A stretch of 64,000 bases of DNA from Halichondria panicea. Taxonomy: Eukaryota > Porifera > Demospongiae > Suberitida > Halichondriidae. The stretch lies in NCBI RefSeq assembly GCF_963675165.1, contig NC_087391.1, positions 5,736,126 to 5,800,125 on the forward strand. Direction: 5' to 3'. Numbering within the stretch: the stretch's first letter is position 1; each line of letters starts with the position of its first letter. The notes beneath the pieces were generated by a model. The model was not told where the DNA came from. It searched no databases and was given only the letters and a program-made list of their open reading frames with translations. Below, in pieces: positions 49,591 through 60,533 of the stretch. The position numbers were made by a program, and so were the translations under genes.

Positions 49591-51112
49591 ATGCGGTGGA
49601 CCAGACGTGCTACTAAGAAGCCTGTCCTGGTCATCTTGGGGCTCTGTGTAGTTGCAGGAGTGTTCCTGTTTATCAACAACCAGTCAGACATCCCTCAGGG
49701 CATTGTGGACAAGGTCAGTGCAGTAGCTCTAGCTGGATTATGAATGTGCTAAATGGGTGGTAGCTGATGTCTGAATGACTTGTTATATTGTACCTTGAGT
49801 GTGAGCAGAGCGTTGTATTACAATGCTCCCGCTCACACTCCAGGACAATTAACAGAACACTGATATGAGATAGTGGTAGTGGTGTCCCCTAACCTGATTA
49901 ACTCTATCCCTTTGTCTTCGATGCAAAGAGGCCTCAGCCATTGCTCAATAGTAGCATGACTGTGTGATGTATGATATCCTAAAGGAGGTGATTTCTTGGC
50001 TTATTAGTAATTATGTATTGAACTTGGCAACGTTCTCATTAATTAACGCATATCTTTTGACTACCTATAACAATTATTTTGGATGTAATTATAATGAATG
50101 ATGTATATTCAGCACTGCGTGACTGTGCATACAAAGTTAATACAGCACATTCCTGAGCTTGCGTACTGCCTCGCCCTCACAGCCACTAGTGAATCACAAG
50201 AAATCTGAGTCAGTGCTGGTAGACAATGTTCTCCTGGATACGCGTAGGGTACCACATAAACTAGAGCAGCCAGGCAAGAGGACCAATGATGGTGACGAAT
50301 TCAATCGCCAATACATGAAGAAAAGAGCTGACCTTCGAAAAGACCTTATAGATTCTGACTTGGCTAGAAAACACGCTGCAATTGATATTCAGAAATCACT
50401 TAGTAGTAGAAATATCAAACGAAAGATACCCTCAGATAAAAACGATCCACTCGTTCAAATCAAACTGAAAGAGGAAAGAAAATCACTAGGTTCAAAACTT
50501 CAGAATCGAATGAAAATGGCTCAAGAATCAAGGGACAGTGGCAAGCAGAGAAAGCTTCTTGTGGACAAGGTAGTTGGACCATTTGGTAAGCAGCCCACTA
50601 GCAGTCCACTGGAGAAGAAGCCTCAATCAATTGCTGTGCTGGGTGATTTTGACATGGAGTCATATCTCGGTGCTCAGAAGATGGTGAAAGGTGATGCTAT
50701 GAAGAGCTTCCAGTTCAACCAGATAGTTAGCGATGCTACCCGTCCTGACAGATATCTCAAGGATTACAGAAATTCCAAGTAAGAGGTCTATTCGTCTTAA
50801 TTGAATTACTGTACACTGATAGCTGTATAGTACAGCGCTTAATGCGTGGTTTGTATTGTCTGCTCTTGATGGCTTCATTTCTAGAGATAAGGACCATATT
50901 CCCCCACACTTGCATGTAGGTGTAAGAGCTCCCCTGCTGCTCAACACCAACAAGACAACCTCCCTCCAACCAGTGTCATCATCTGCTTCCATAATGAAGC
51001 TCGATCAGCTCTCCTCAGGACAATAGTCAGGTAAGAGCAACAAGCGTTGGAGTGTGTGCATAGTGACATGTGTGTGTGTGTGTGTGTGTGTGTATAGTGA
51101 CTGATGTGTGTC

Positions 51113-51143
<31 letters not shown>

Positions 51144-54100
51144 AGTGTGCTGAACAGAAGCCCTCCAAAGCTAATACAAGAGATCATTTTAGTGGATGAT
51201 TTCAGCCGTGATCGTAAGTGCTATTATTGTAGTTGAATCAATGACCTAACTATCTGCCCTACAGCACAAGATGGTGAACTGTTGCAAGCCATTCCTAAAG
51301 TTAAGTTGCTCCGTATGAAATCTAGACATGGTCTCATCAAGTCTCGGATTATTGGAACTGAAGAAGCCATTGGTCCAGTGGTGCTATTCCTGGACAGCCA
51401 TTGTGAGGCCACTCAGGGATGGTTAGAACCTCTCCTCAGTCGGATCAAGGAAGTGAGTAGTGCTTACCAATAGGAAAAGCATTTTAAGAGTTTAACCAAC
51501 TATGCAGCCTGGACTTTTTTGGACATTGTGTTATTATACCGATGGTGTAGATATCATGCACACCTCTTAGAGATGTGTGTTTCTTTTGTGCTGCAGAACT
51601 CGTCTCACGTTGTTTCACCAGTTATTGATATTCTGAACAAAGACGACATGAGCTACACACTGGCTAGCCCCGTGGTCAGAGGTGGGTTACATTAGTTACC
51701 CTATGAATTCCCCCAGGGCTTCCCCTACCATCTATTGAGGTCACAGGGAGTTTATACATGTAAGGGACAAGTGATAAAACCATCTTCCTGTATGTAAAAC
51801 ACAGTAGAATTGATTGCCTGTAACAAAACAATGCTACATCTCAGAAACAACATGATATCCGACTAGAAAAACATTTGCAATGTGAAAAATTGCTAGGATT
51901 GGCCAGGGGAACCACAAAAAAGCGTGGGAACAAGAAATCAGACGAGAGCATAACTCCAATCCGTTACAACGTCAATCACATGTATACTGGTAGTTTTCCC
52001 ATGTTTTCCCAGCCAATATGCCACGCAATTTTTACTGGTGGAGTGATGACCAATCCCTATATATATTTATTATACATCCATTTTAGAATGTGGGGCACAT
52101 AATCATGATGATTTGTGATGAATTGATGTTCCTAATACATGTAGTGTAGAGCAAAGGTACACACAGTCCATCCATGCGTAGTAACATGCACGGACCGTAC
52201 TGGTGACTGCATGGAATGATGTGGTGGATGGAAGCTGATAGGTGGATCTGGAACACAGTCTATTATTTAATATACTATGTATTGTACACGTTCATGACGT
52301 TGTAACGGATTGGAGTTATGCTCTCGTCTGATTTCTTGTTCCCACGCTTTTTTGTGGTTCCCCTGGCCAATCCTAGCAATTTTTCACATTGCAAATGTTT
52401 TTCTAGTCGGATTCCCTTTCTTTTTCAGTACAGTTTACGTATCATGACATACATAAGTGGAACGTCAAGAGGCAGTACAAGAAGAGAAGACAGGACTAAT
52501 CAGATATCTTCTCGAATATCTCTGGACTAATAATTATAGTATAATGAGTAATAATTTATTGCTTGATAATTATTTTGAATTTGCGAATCAGTATTAAATG
52601 ACAGCCATTTTAAGAGCATGATATCTAGCCAGTGCATATAGCATGCCTGTCAGAGAAAGGGAGCTAGAGCTGAACAGTGTGAAGAAAAGGAACACCTCAG
52701 GTTCTGGAAAAGCACTGCTGCACTGATTTTAGGCGCACGGTTTATTAGCCACGCCTATCTATTATTATTGGCCACAACACAATTGCTGAGTCATTAAAGA
52801 TGGCGGAATTGTCTAGGTAAGAGAAATAGAGACTGAGAGGTCTTCTGCCTCGTGGAAGCAATCGCAAATCTGAAGAAGCGCTTTGTAATCCAGGTTGTAG
52901 TCGTTTGGAAACCCTGTGCAGAATGTCCTGGAGATGGCTGTACTTGGAGTAAATGCTGGGCAAGAAACTTACTTACTTACTTACTCACTTACTTACTTAC
53001 TTACTTACTTAGTCAGTCAGACAAAGAGCGGTGAAACGTCGAAATAGTGCAATTTTTAAAATGAAAATATTCATTCATTAAAATGTTTATGGATTATGAA
53101 ATGAGAGATACAAAGAGAGAAAAGGCTAAATAAACTATCTGTTCAGCCAGTTTCTTGATGTGGCCTTTCCCTGCAGAGATAGAACAGTTTGAACATGAGT
53201 CAAAATAATTGAAATATTGCTAAACACGGGCAAACCCACTGCCAATCCTATGTAAAACCTACTGGTTTTACTAATAGATAGTGCAATAGATTCACTACAT
53301 TAATATTTGTTGTTTGTATATACTTAGCATTGTTTTGTACATGCATGTAGCTGCTCTGACTGGTTCTCTCACTGCAGGTGGTTTTGGGTCCAACCTTCAC
53401 TTCAAGTGGGACACAATGTCCTCTAAGGAGATGCAATCACGGTCTCCAGTGGACCCAATCAGGTACCAGCCACCCAACCATGGCACCACCTATACAGCTA
53501 TAGCTGTATATAACCCGGTCTAGCTATACACCACCACCACCACATGCACACATGCATTGTGAGCATGGTAACTAGCCAAACACTTGATCAGACATGCAGG
53601 CATACTATATAACCCCCCTCCCCCCACCCCTCTGGTGGTTTGCAGGACCCCTGCAATTGCTGGAGGGCTGTTTGCAGTGGACAAAACATGGTTTGAGCAC
53701 ATTGGTCTGTATGATGGACAGATGGAGATATGGGGAGGAGAGAATGTGGGTAAGTCTGCCTCAATTAGCTATAATTATAACAACTGGCTTCTTAATGTTG
53801 CTATAGTGGCAACAACCATTATGCTTATCTTAAGATCATTTGGTAAGAATTCCCCCTTACAATCTTGTTTTTCACGCCATGCCACACTCTCTCTGTCTCC
53901 TGCCACCACATGCAGAGTTGTCCCTATAATCAAGAGTATAATTATGATAGAGAAGAGAGTATCGAACGGTGTATGCGGAGAGTAACGTGACTTCCCCTGT
54001 ATCTGTCACAAGCTTGGAATTTCGCATGCACACTGACCAATCCAAGGGTGGGTGATGTAATCTATCAAGAAAGTAGATTACATCACCCACACTTGGATGG

Positions 54101-55691
54101 GTTGACAGATTACATCACCCACGCTTGGATTGGTCAGTGTGCAAATTCCAAGCTTGTGACAGATACAGGGGAAGTCACGTTACTCTCCGCATACATCTGA
54201 TGTACAGTATGCCTACGTTCGATACTCTCTTCTCTATCATATACTCTTGCTATGATGATACATGTGCATGCATGCACACGCAGAGCTATCCCTGCGAGTG
54301 TGGATGTGTGGAGGTAGTATGGAGATCATTCCTTGTTCTCATGTTGGCCATATCTTCCGGTCAGCCATGCCATACTCGTTTGGAGAGGGGAACTCTTACC
54401 ACAGTACTGTTACAAGGTGAGGGGTGACCTTCAGCTAGTGCATCCATTGAAGTGTTTCGAATCCTGGGAGTAAGTAATTACTATAATTTTTTGAAGCTTT
54501 ATAAAAATAGATTAGCTTGTGGTACACCTAATACAACCTGTACTAATCTCATGAGAGAAAAGTGTAAGTCAACCAGCCACTAGTCCACTACAGTGTCCAC
54601 ATAGTGGCTATAGCTACACACTACTCTATTTAAGAGCAACTCCTGCTTCAAGTGAGGTGAAATTGAACTAGTATTTTTGTGTGGTTGCCTATATAGGAAC
54701 ATTAGACGCACTGTTGAGGTCTGGATGGACTCCTACAAGCCATACTATTATGAGCAGAATCCTTTTGCTCTCAAGGTGGATTTTGGAGAGTAAGTAGCTA
54801 TTACTAGCCATGCATGTATGCACGTAATTATTCACACTCAACCCATACTGTCCATATAGTAAGGAAGCAACCACTTGTATCTTAAATGTGTTCATCCTTT
54901 CCATTCAGTATTTCAGAGAGACAAGAGTTGAGAGAGCAGTTGCATTGCAAGTCATTTCAATGGTTCTTGGATAACGTCTACCCCCAGTTTAGGTGAGTAT
55001 ACATTCATTCTAGATATCTCACTGATAAATCACATGTCAGGTCATGCTGCATGCGTGTTACATGCAACATGCAATGAAATTATTTGTCTTGCAGTGCTCC
55101 ACCAATTCAAGACTTCACTTATGGTAAACTGCGCACCATTGGCAGTGGTCTGTGCCTGGATGCTAGGAGGTCATTTGCTAGTCAGCCAGTGGACCTCAGT
55201 CAGTGCTCCCCAACCAAAGACAAGTCTGTCAAGGGACAGGTAAACACTAACTGTATGGTAACACCAACTACCTTATCTATATGCCACATCTACTATCTAT
55301 ATGCCACATCTACAAGTTTGTGTAATTTTGTCTCCTGTAAAGTTGTTGCTCCTGTAAAGTTGTTGTTGTATTGGTATATTCTCAGCAGCAGATATTGATA
55401 GTTTGTTTTTCCTTTTTTCTTGTCCTGCAGTCGTGGTCTATGTACTCCAAGGGAGGTGTCAAGCAGCGAACTCTGTGCCTCTCTTACATGAACAATCTGT
55501 TCACTCTACAACAGTGTAACTCTCAGGACATGGCTCAAAGCTTCCAGCTCCAGTCTAATGGTCTCTTGGTGCACACTGCAACCCAACACTGTGCTACCAG
55601 TAGCAATGAGGAGCACCTCACTCTAGTACAATGTGACACTGAACACAATACAGACACTTCTATTGAATGGGATTTTGTTATATCAACATGA
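49591..55691 (+). CDS. GALNT: Polypeptide N-acetylgalactosaminyltransferase
   Basis: Thirteen exons (49591-49713, 50183-50778, 50920-51030, 51146-51213, 51265-51452, 51597-51681, 53378-53462, 53646-53749, 54284-54416, 54697-54789, 54909-54992, 55095-55239, 55431-55691) give 691 aa. Type II Golgi protein: short cytosolic RRATKK tail, anchor at about residues 12-29, then a ~200-residue charged stem. The catalytic GT27 domain has [27 protein letters not shown], the metal-binding DSH at about 343 ([17 protein letters not shown]; most relatives read DAH) and IWGGEN near 448 with [11 protein letters not shown]-terminal ricin-type lectin domain begins at about residue 557 (CLDARRS, CLSYMNN, TLQQC). 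Introns 1, 6 and 8 contain palindromic DNA. The enzyme starts mucin-type O-glycans by adding GalNAc to Ser/Thr. Confidence 0.95.
49797..49842. repeat. 46-nt near-perfect palindrome in GALNT intron 1
   Basis: gagtgtgagcagagcgttgt and acaatgctcccgctcacact pair with three mismatches and almost no loop. The tiny loop makes a microRNA precursor unlikely. Confidence 0.6.
51057..51145. repeat. (TG)n block adjoining GALNT exon 4 acceptor
   Basis: Two TG runs separated by a degenerate stretch; the second runs directly into the acceptor tag at 51145. Confidence 0.85.
51857..52412. mobile_element. Foldback element: 118-bp perfect inverted repeats, 320-nt loop
   Basis: 51857-51974 and 52295-52412 are exact reverse complements as read by eye (start atccgactagaaaaacattt, end ccgttacaacgtca). 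The loop is A/T-rich and non-coding. It lies in GALNT intron 6. Confidence 0.9.
52976..53012. repeat. (CTTA)n microsatellite
   Basis: About nine cttactta tetranucleotides in GALNT intron 6. Confidence 0.9.
53944..54240. mobile_element. ~297-bp foldback MITE in GALNT intron 8
   Basis: Left arm from atgatagagaagagagtatc through gtgacttcccctgtatctgt and accaatcc; right arm is its complement ending gatactctcttctctatcat. The right arm carries a ~20-nt insertion (atctgatgtacagtatgcct). The centre has three copies of agattacatcacccac in alternating orientation. Confidence 0.88.
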
Positions 55692-55862
55692 TTGTTTGTT
55701 TTTTCTCCATCACAAATCAACCTGGAGGCCCACCCCCCACCTATAGTTTTCTAGTGCGCATGCCTATGACAGAACCACGGGTATAATATATAATTATCTC
55801 AATCGCACATGTCGCACAAGCTCTAGTGCGGTGACAGTGAGAGCTACAGATCTACCGTAATT

Positions 55863-56093
55863 ATGCAAGCAGCAGTGAAGGAAAGCGCCCGGTGTATAAT
55901 GAAAGACTCGAGGCTAGTCCCTGGAATACTGAAAACTCCTAGAGCAATGCTGAACAGTGCATCTGGACCTGATGGAAAGAACATGCAAGGTAAAGTTGCA
56001 GCAGCAATACAAGTTCAGTTCAGTGTAGCTCCTCTAGCAGATAACAGTGTGTTTAACAATAATAAAAGCATCCAGACAGATAGCACAAATTAA
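55863..56093 (+). CDS. Hypothetical 76-aa protein
   Basis: Uninterrupted frame MQAAVKESARCIMKDSRLVP to SIQTDSTN, 171 bp after the GALNT stop and 50 bp before the DNAL1 stop on the other strand. No signal peptide or membrane segment. The KTPRAMLNSASG segment looks like ordered coding sequence rather than noise, but I recognise no family. A possible donor (CAAG|gtaaag near 55,989) would shorten it, yet no acceptor fits downstream. Could also be chance. Confidence 0.4.
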   Translation: MQAAVKESARCIMKDSRLVPGILKTPRAMLNSASGPDGKNMQGKVAAAIQVQFSVAPLADNSVFNNNKSIQTDSTN

Positions 56094-56143
56094 ATAAGTG
56101 TGTATATAGATCTATTATAAGCAATTTAGGGGTCTAATAGTTA

Positions 56144-58312
56144 TTATTGTTCTTCCTCATCGTCTGCTTGACCCACCACTGGAACCCCATCCAACTTCTT
56201 CAGTTTGGGCACTCTCTTGAGAGCCTGCTCCCTCCAGTCTCCATCACCTGAGTGCTTCTCCTCTAGGGGATTGCCTGTATGGCCATAATAATTATGTCAT
56301 AATAATTATGTATTTGTATAGGCATGAACAGCCAGTATGCTATAATTATCACCAATTTAACTCCATACATAATATGCAAAGTTAGCAGGTTAGTGAACAA
56401 GCTAGCCGGTGTGCTATAGTTCACCAACTCCATATAATTCCTTATTTTCCAAAACCACGGGAATTGGGTTAGTTAACCATAGCATACCGCCTAGCTTGTT
56501 CTTACCTACAAATACGAGGTCCTCCAAGTTCTGTAGCTCACCAAGCTTCTGGAACTCACTCCATTCTTTGACATTATTGTTAGACATGTACAGCACCTAA
56601 GTATAGTTGCAATATCAGCAAACAGACAATATACACCTACATTGCCAACTGAACCATAACTTATACAAACTCTCGAATACTAAACAACTGACTACCTTTA
56701 GCTTAGCGAGCACTGTAATGCCTTTCAGCTTCTCAATATTGTTGTATGAGATCCACAATTGTTGGAGAGTGTCAGCAACTGCTTCCTGTACAGTTGGTGT
56801 GAACACATCTATAGAGCATAGCTAACCTTACCAGACCAGTGATGTTCTTGATGAGGTTTCTGCCCAACGAGAGAGTCACCAAATTCTCTATGGTATATAT
56901 ATATACATTATAACTAGATTGAAATTTGAGTAGGTAGTCTACAGTCCATATTGTTTACAGACTTGTGCAAAAGCAATTTTTGATCTTAACTGATGGTGAC
57001 TATTCATAGTGTGCAGTCTCTACCTAATCCTCCGTACTAATCACAGGGACCTCCTCGTTCCGTGGGTACCAGTACATGTCCCTCACTTGTGCACATTGTG
57101 TTAATGCATGTACATGTGTTGTTATTGCATGCTTCCTCTCTATCACAAAGGCCTGAGGTTACAATTAACCCTAGCCCCATCTCACTGGCTCTATCTCTTC
57201 CCAGGCCCCAGACATACCAGGCAGGCAGTCAACAATAGCCCTAGGCCCACATTACACAAGGTCTTTCGTTGGTCTAAAGTGGACCACGGACCCCAAACTT
57301 ATTCGTTAATAGCCATGATGCAATTACACCTAATTATTTTCAAAACAGTGATGCCCAAAAATACTACAGTCATTTACATGTAATCTACAGTAGAACCTCG
57401 ATTATCCGGACACCTTGGTTCCAGAGGCAGGCCGGATAACGAATACATAAACCACGCCTGGATCCACCCACTTTATTGATAAACAGCAGTGTCACATGGT
57501 TGCCTGCGCATGCGCAAAAGATAAACAGGCCTGTCTCCATAGTAACAGCTGCAATGCGCATGCGCATTTAAGGGACAAGCCCATTTTCTAAAAAGAAAAT
57601 TGCCAAGCCGGATAATCGAGGTTCCGGACAATGGAGGGCCAGATAATCGAGGTTCTACTGTATACACAATACTATCAGTCACATGTATGAAATTAGTGAT
57701 ACAGCACTTACTCAATCCGTTGAGGTTGCTTATCTTCTCAATGCAGTTGGAGGACAGGGACAGTGTCCTGCAGGGGAGGACAAGATGAAACCATTCATTA
57801 ACCAATGGACATTTGAATAATGAGCATACCCAACAATGACTATACACTCAACGCATCACTGTTTATAATTTATTTTTCATGCCAACATTATTTTACATCC
57901 TGTCCCATTTTTTGTCAACAATAAAAGGAGCGTGTCTTACTCGCAGTTTGCCAGTGTTGACAGTGATGCATCCATCTTCTCAATGGGAGGGAGCTGCATG
58001 TACAGGTGTATCTTTTTTGCCTCTTTTGGATCCTCCCCTGTCTTTACAGCCTAAAACAAAGAGGTGGATTAGGGTAGCAAGGTAGACAGTTTGGAATTAC
58101 CCATTTTGAAATGGCGTCCTTTATGCTTGTCCCTTTTGACTGAGTGCATGGAGTGCATGGTTCATGGTAGGGAACAAATTAATTTAACCTACCTACATGT
58201 GTACACTATATAATTATAAATAATTTTTAATTAAAGTCACAGTGTGTACAGTCAAATCACACTGGTCAGATGGAAGGGAACACAACAACAGCAGCTAGGG
58301 ATTGCTTACCAT
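56144..58312 (-). CDS. DNAL1: Axonemal dynein light chain 1 (LRR protein)
   Basis: Eight exons on the minus strand: start codon alone at 58312-58310, then 58139-58101, 58050-57941, 57767-57712, 56887-56832, 56785-56696, 56596-56506, 56274-56144. They give 191 aa, one more than human DNAL1. Sequence tracks the family closely: [130 protein letters not shown]. The leucine-rich repeats bind the motor domain of outer-arm dynein gamma heavy chain, so the organism has motile cilia or flagella. The acidic tail DDEEEQ is also typical. Intron 4 holds a Tigger-like MITE. Confidence 0.95.
57388..57660. mobile_element. Pogo/Tigger-like MITE, second copy
   Basis: Same terminal repeats as the copy at 17,613 (cagtagaacctcgattatcc / ggttctactg) and TA on both flanks; 273 bp, more diverged, in DNAL1 intron 4. 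Confidence 0.88.
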
Positions 58313-58475
58313 TCTGTAGCTGTACTCCTGTATCTGGACGCCTGGCCGGCTGTGAACAACTTCCTGCACTGGAGGATTGGGGGATGTTTGTTGCATAGGA
58401 ACAGCTAGAGGGGAGGGGCTCTATTGTATAGCTGACACAGCACTTCTGAGCCAAAGCTGTGGCCTGAATCACACA
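58313..58475. promoter_or_regulatory. Shared promoter region DNAL1 (-) / OTUB1 (+)
   Basis: 163 bp between start codons, the tightest divergent pair in the window. Confidence 0.5.
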
Positions 58476-59116
58476 ATGGCCGAGGGACAGCAACAACAAC
58501 CCGAGGGTACTTCAAACCTCCTCACAGATGGTACACTAATAATGTACAGTAGCTATCACTATCTTTGTAATTATATCTGTGTCTCTACAGTGTACAATAT
58601 TGATGAGGCTACCATGGCTCAAGTGGACGAGATACAGAAACAGGTTTGCCATTACCTCCCACAACAAGAGCACTAACGACCCCCCACACAGCTAGAGCCC
58701 TAACTACCCCCCACACAGCTAGAGCACTAACAACCCCCCACACAGCTAGAGCACTAACACCCCCACACAGGTTGCCAGTGGCAGTGAGTTGGTGGGAGAA
58801 TTGGAGGAGCTCAGTTCACTAGAGACCGAGTATTCACACGACGATGCTGTCTATCAAGCTAAGATACAGGTGCTTTAATACTGATAGAGTGTGTGTACTG
58901 TACCTCATGTATTCCCCCTGACAGGATTTGAAGGGCAAGTATTGCAAGTTGCGACGGACGCGAGGTGATGGAAACTGTTTCTTTAGAGCGTTCACATTTG
59001 CTTACATGGAGAGTCTGGTCCAGGACGCCAGTGACTTGGAGAGGTGTGTGTGTGTGTGTGTGGGTGGGTGTGGGTGGTGAGTGTGTGGGTGTGTGTGTGT
59101 GTGTGTGGGTGTGGGT

Positions 59117-59173
<57 letters not shown>

Positions 59174-59259
59174 TGAGTGTGTGTGTGGGTATGTGTGGGT
59201 GTGTGTGTGTGTGGGTGTGTGGGTGGTGAGTGTGTGTGTGTGTGTGGGTGGTGAGTGTG

Positions 59260-59294
<35 letters not shown>

Positions 59295-59311
59295 GTGGGT
59301 GTGGATGGGTG

Positions 59312-59356
<45 letters not shown>

Positions 59357-60391
59357 GATGGGTGGTGAGTGTGGGTGTGTGGGAGTGTGTGTGTAACACT
59401 GGATATTCAGGTTTCGTGCAGCAGTGATGGGGATCAGAGATGGTTTATTGGCCAATGGCTACCCCTCGTTCACTTTGGAGGACTTCCATGACAATGTAAG
59501 TAGATATAATGCCCCAGTAATATCTTAGCTTGTAGCTCTCTCTGTCTTAATAAACTTCTTTGCTAGTTTATTGATGCTCTGGAGTCCACAGCACAGCCTG
59601 AGGTAACAGTGGGGAGTCTAACTAAAGTGAGTGTCAGTGTCGTCCATACTGTGTATGCGTCACACTCCATTGCAGACATTCCAAGATCCTGGACTCTCTG
59701 ACTATCTTGTGTGCTATGTGAGGATACTCACCTCCGGCTACCTGCAAGCCAATGAAGAGTTGTATGGGGCATTCGTTGATGGAGGGAGAACTGTCAAAGA
59801 GTACTGTAGTCAGGTACGTGGGTGTGTGTGGTGTGTGGTGTGTGGTGTGTGGCTACTATATAGGGCTGAGTATTATCTCAAAAAAGATCAAAGCCTGCCA
59901 CTGTGTAGTGGTTGCTCTGCTATTGGTACATTTCTAGCCATTGTTTGTGGCAGTGGTTTATAGTAGCTAGTCATCAGTCACAGTCTGACAGTTCCAGGAC
60001 AGTGTTCACCAACCAGACTCACTCCTGACAGTTCCAGGACAGTGTTCACCAACCAGACTCACTCCTTCTTCAACAACGATAAAAATGTTATCAAATGTAG
60101 TGCCCATCCCTCTTAACTTTTTTCCTGAAATGTTAGTGAATTGTATGCAGTTTGTCCTAATATTACTACCTCATCCCCTGATAGGAGGTGGAGCCCATGT
60201 ATCGTGAGTGTGATCACCTCCACATCAGTGCTCTGACAGCAGCCGTGGGTGTGAGTGTGCGTGTGCAGTACATGGACCGAGGGGAAGGGGGTGTGGTCAA
60301 TCACCATGACTTCCCAGAGGGGGTGGAGCCTCGACTACATGTACTCTATAGACCTGGACACTATGACATTCTGTACCCTCACACTAACTGA
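58476..60391 (+). CDS. OTUB1: Otubain-1, OTU-family deubiquitinase
   Basis: Eight exons (58476-58530, 58591-58643, 58771-58869, 58925-59043, 59411-59495, 59567-59626, 59676-59813, 60185-60391) give 271 aa, the same as human OTUB1. Catalytic triad visible: Asp84 and Cys87 in GDGNCFFRAF, His262 in PGHYDILYP. Other family blocks: NIDEATMAQVDEIQKQ, DYLVCYVRILTSGYLQ, FVDGGRTVKEYC, VEPMYRECDHLHISALTAAV, QYMDRGEGG. OTUB1 cleaves Lys48-linked ubiquitin chains and also restrains E2 enzymes through its N-terminal helix. Exon 1 has two phase-compatible donors (58506 or 58530); the longer is chosen here, changing only the poorly conserved N-terminus. Confidence 0.95.
58668..58770 (+). repeat. ~30-bp tandem repeat of a splice-acceptor unit in OTUB1 intron 2
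   Basis: Four units of agctagagcactaac + accccccacacag. The last copy is the acceptor used before exon 3 at 58771. Confidence 0.85.
59044..59397. repeat. Complex (GT)n/GGTGGTGAG array in OTUB1 intron 4
   Basis: GT blocks separated by gggtggtgagtgtg variants; it begins at the donor itself, so the 5' splice site merges with the repeat. Confidence 0.9.
59986..60065. repeat. 41-bp tandem duplication in OTUB1 intron 7
   Basis: tgacagttccaggacagtgt + tcaccaaccagactcactcc present twice in a row. Confidence 0.85.
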
Positions 60392-60533
60392 TCCATCAGT
60401 CTCATCAGTCTCTCATGAATCACACTAGCTAATTATCATAAATAATTTATTATTCTTATAAGAAAGTGAAGACTGTGTATTCATTGAAACAAGCAATATA
60501 ACGTTGACAAAAATAAAACATTGCACAAGTGAG

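Noticed and set aside
49797-49842. Possible microRNA precursor
   Set aside because: Arms of about 21 nt meet almost without a loop; a simple palindrome fits better than a Dicer substrate.
54440-54475. tRNA-like B box (gtttcgaatcc)
   Set aside because: No matching acceptor stem or A box within 70 nt upstream.
58859-59455. His/Thr/Pro-rich 198-codon frame
   Set aside because: Antisense of the GT array in OTUB1 intron 4.
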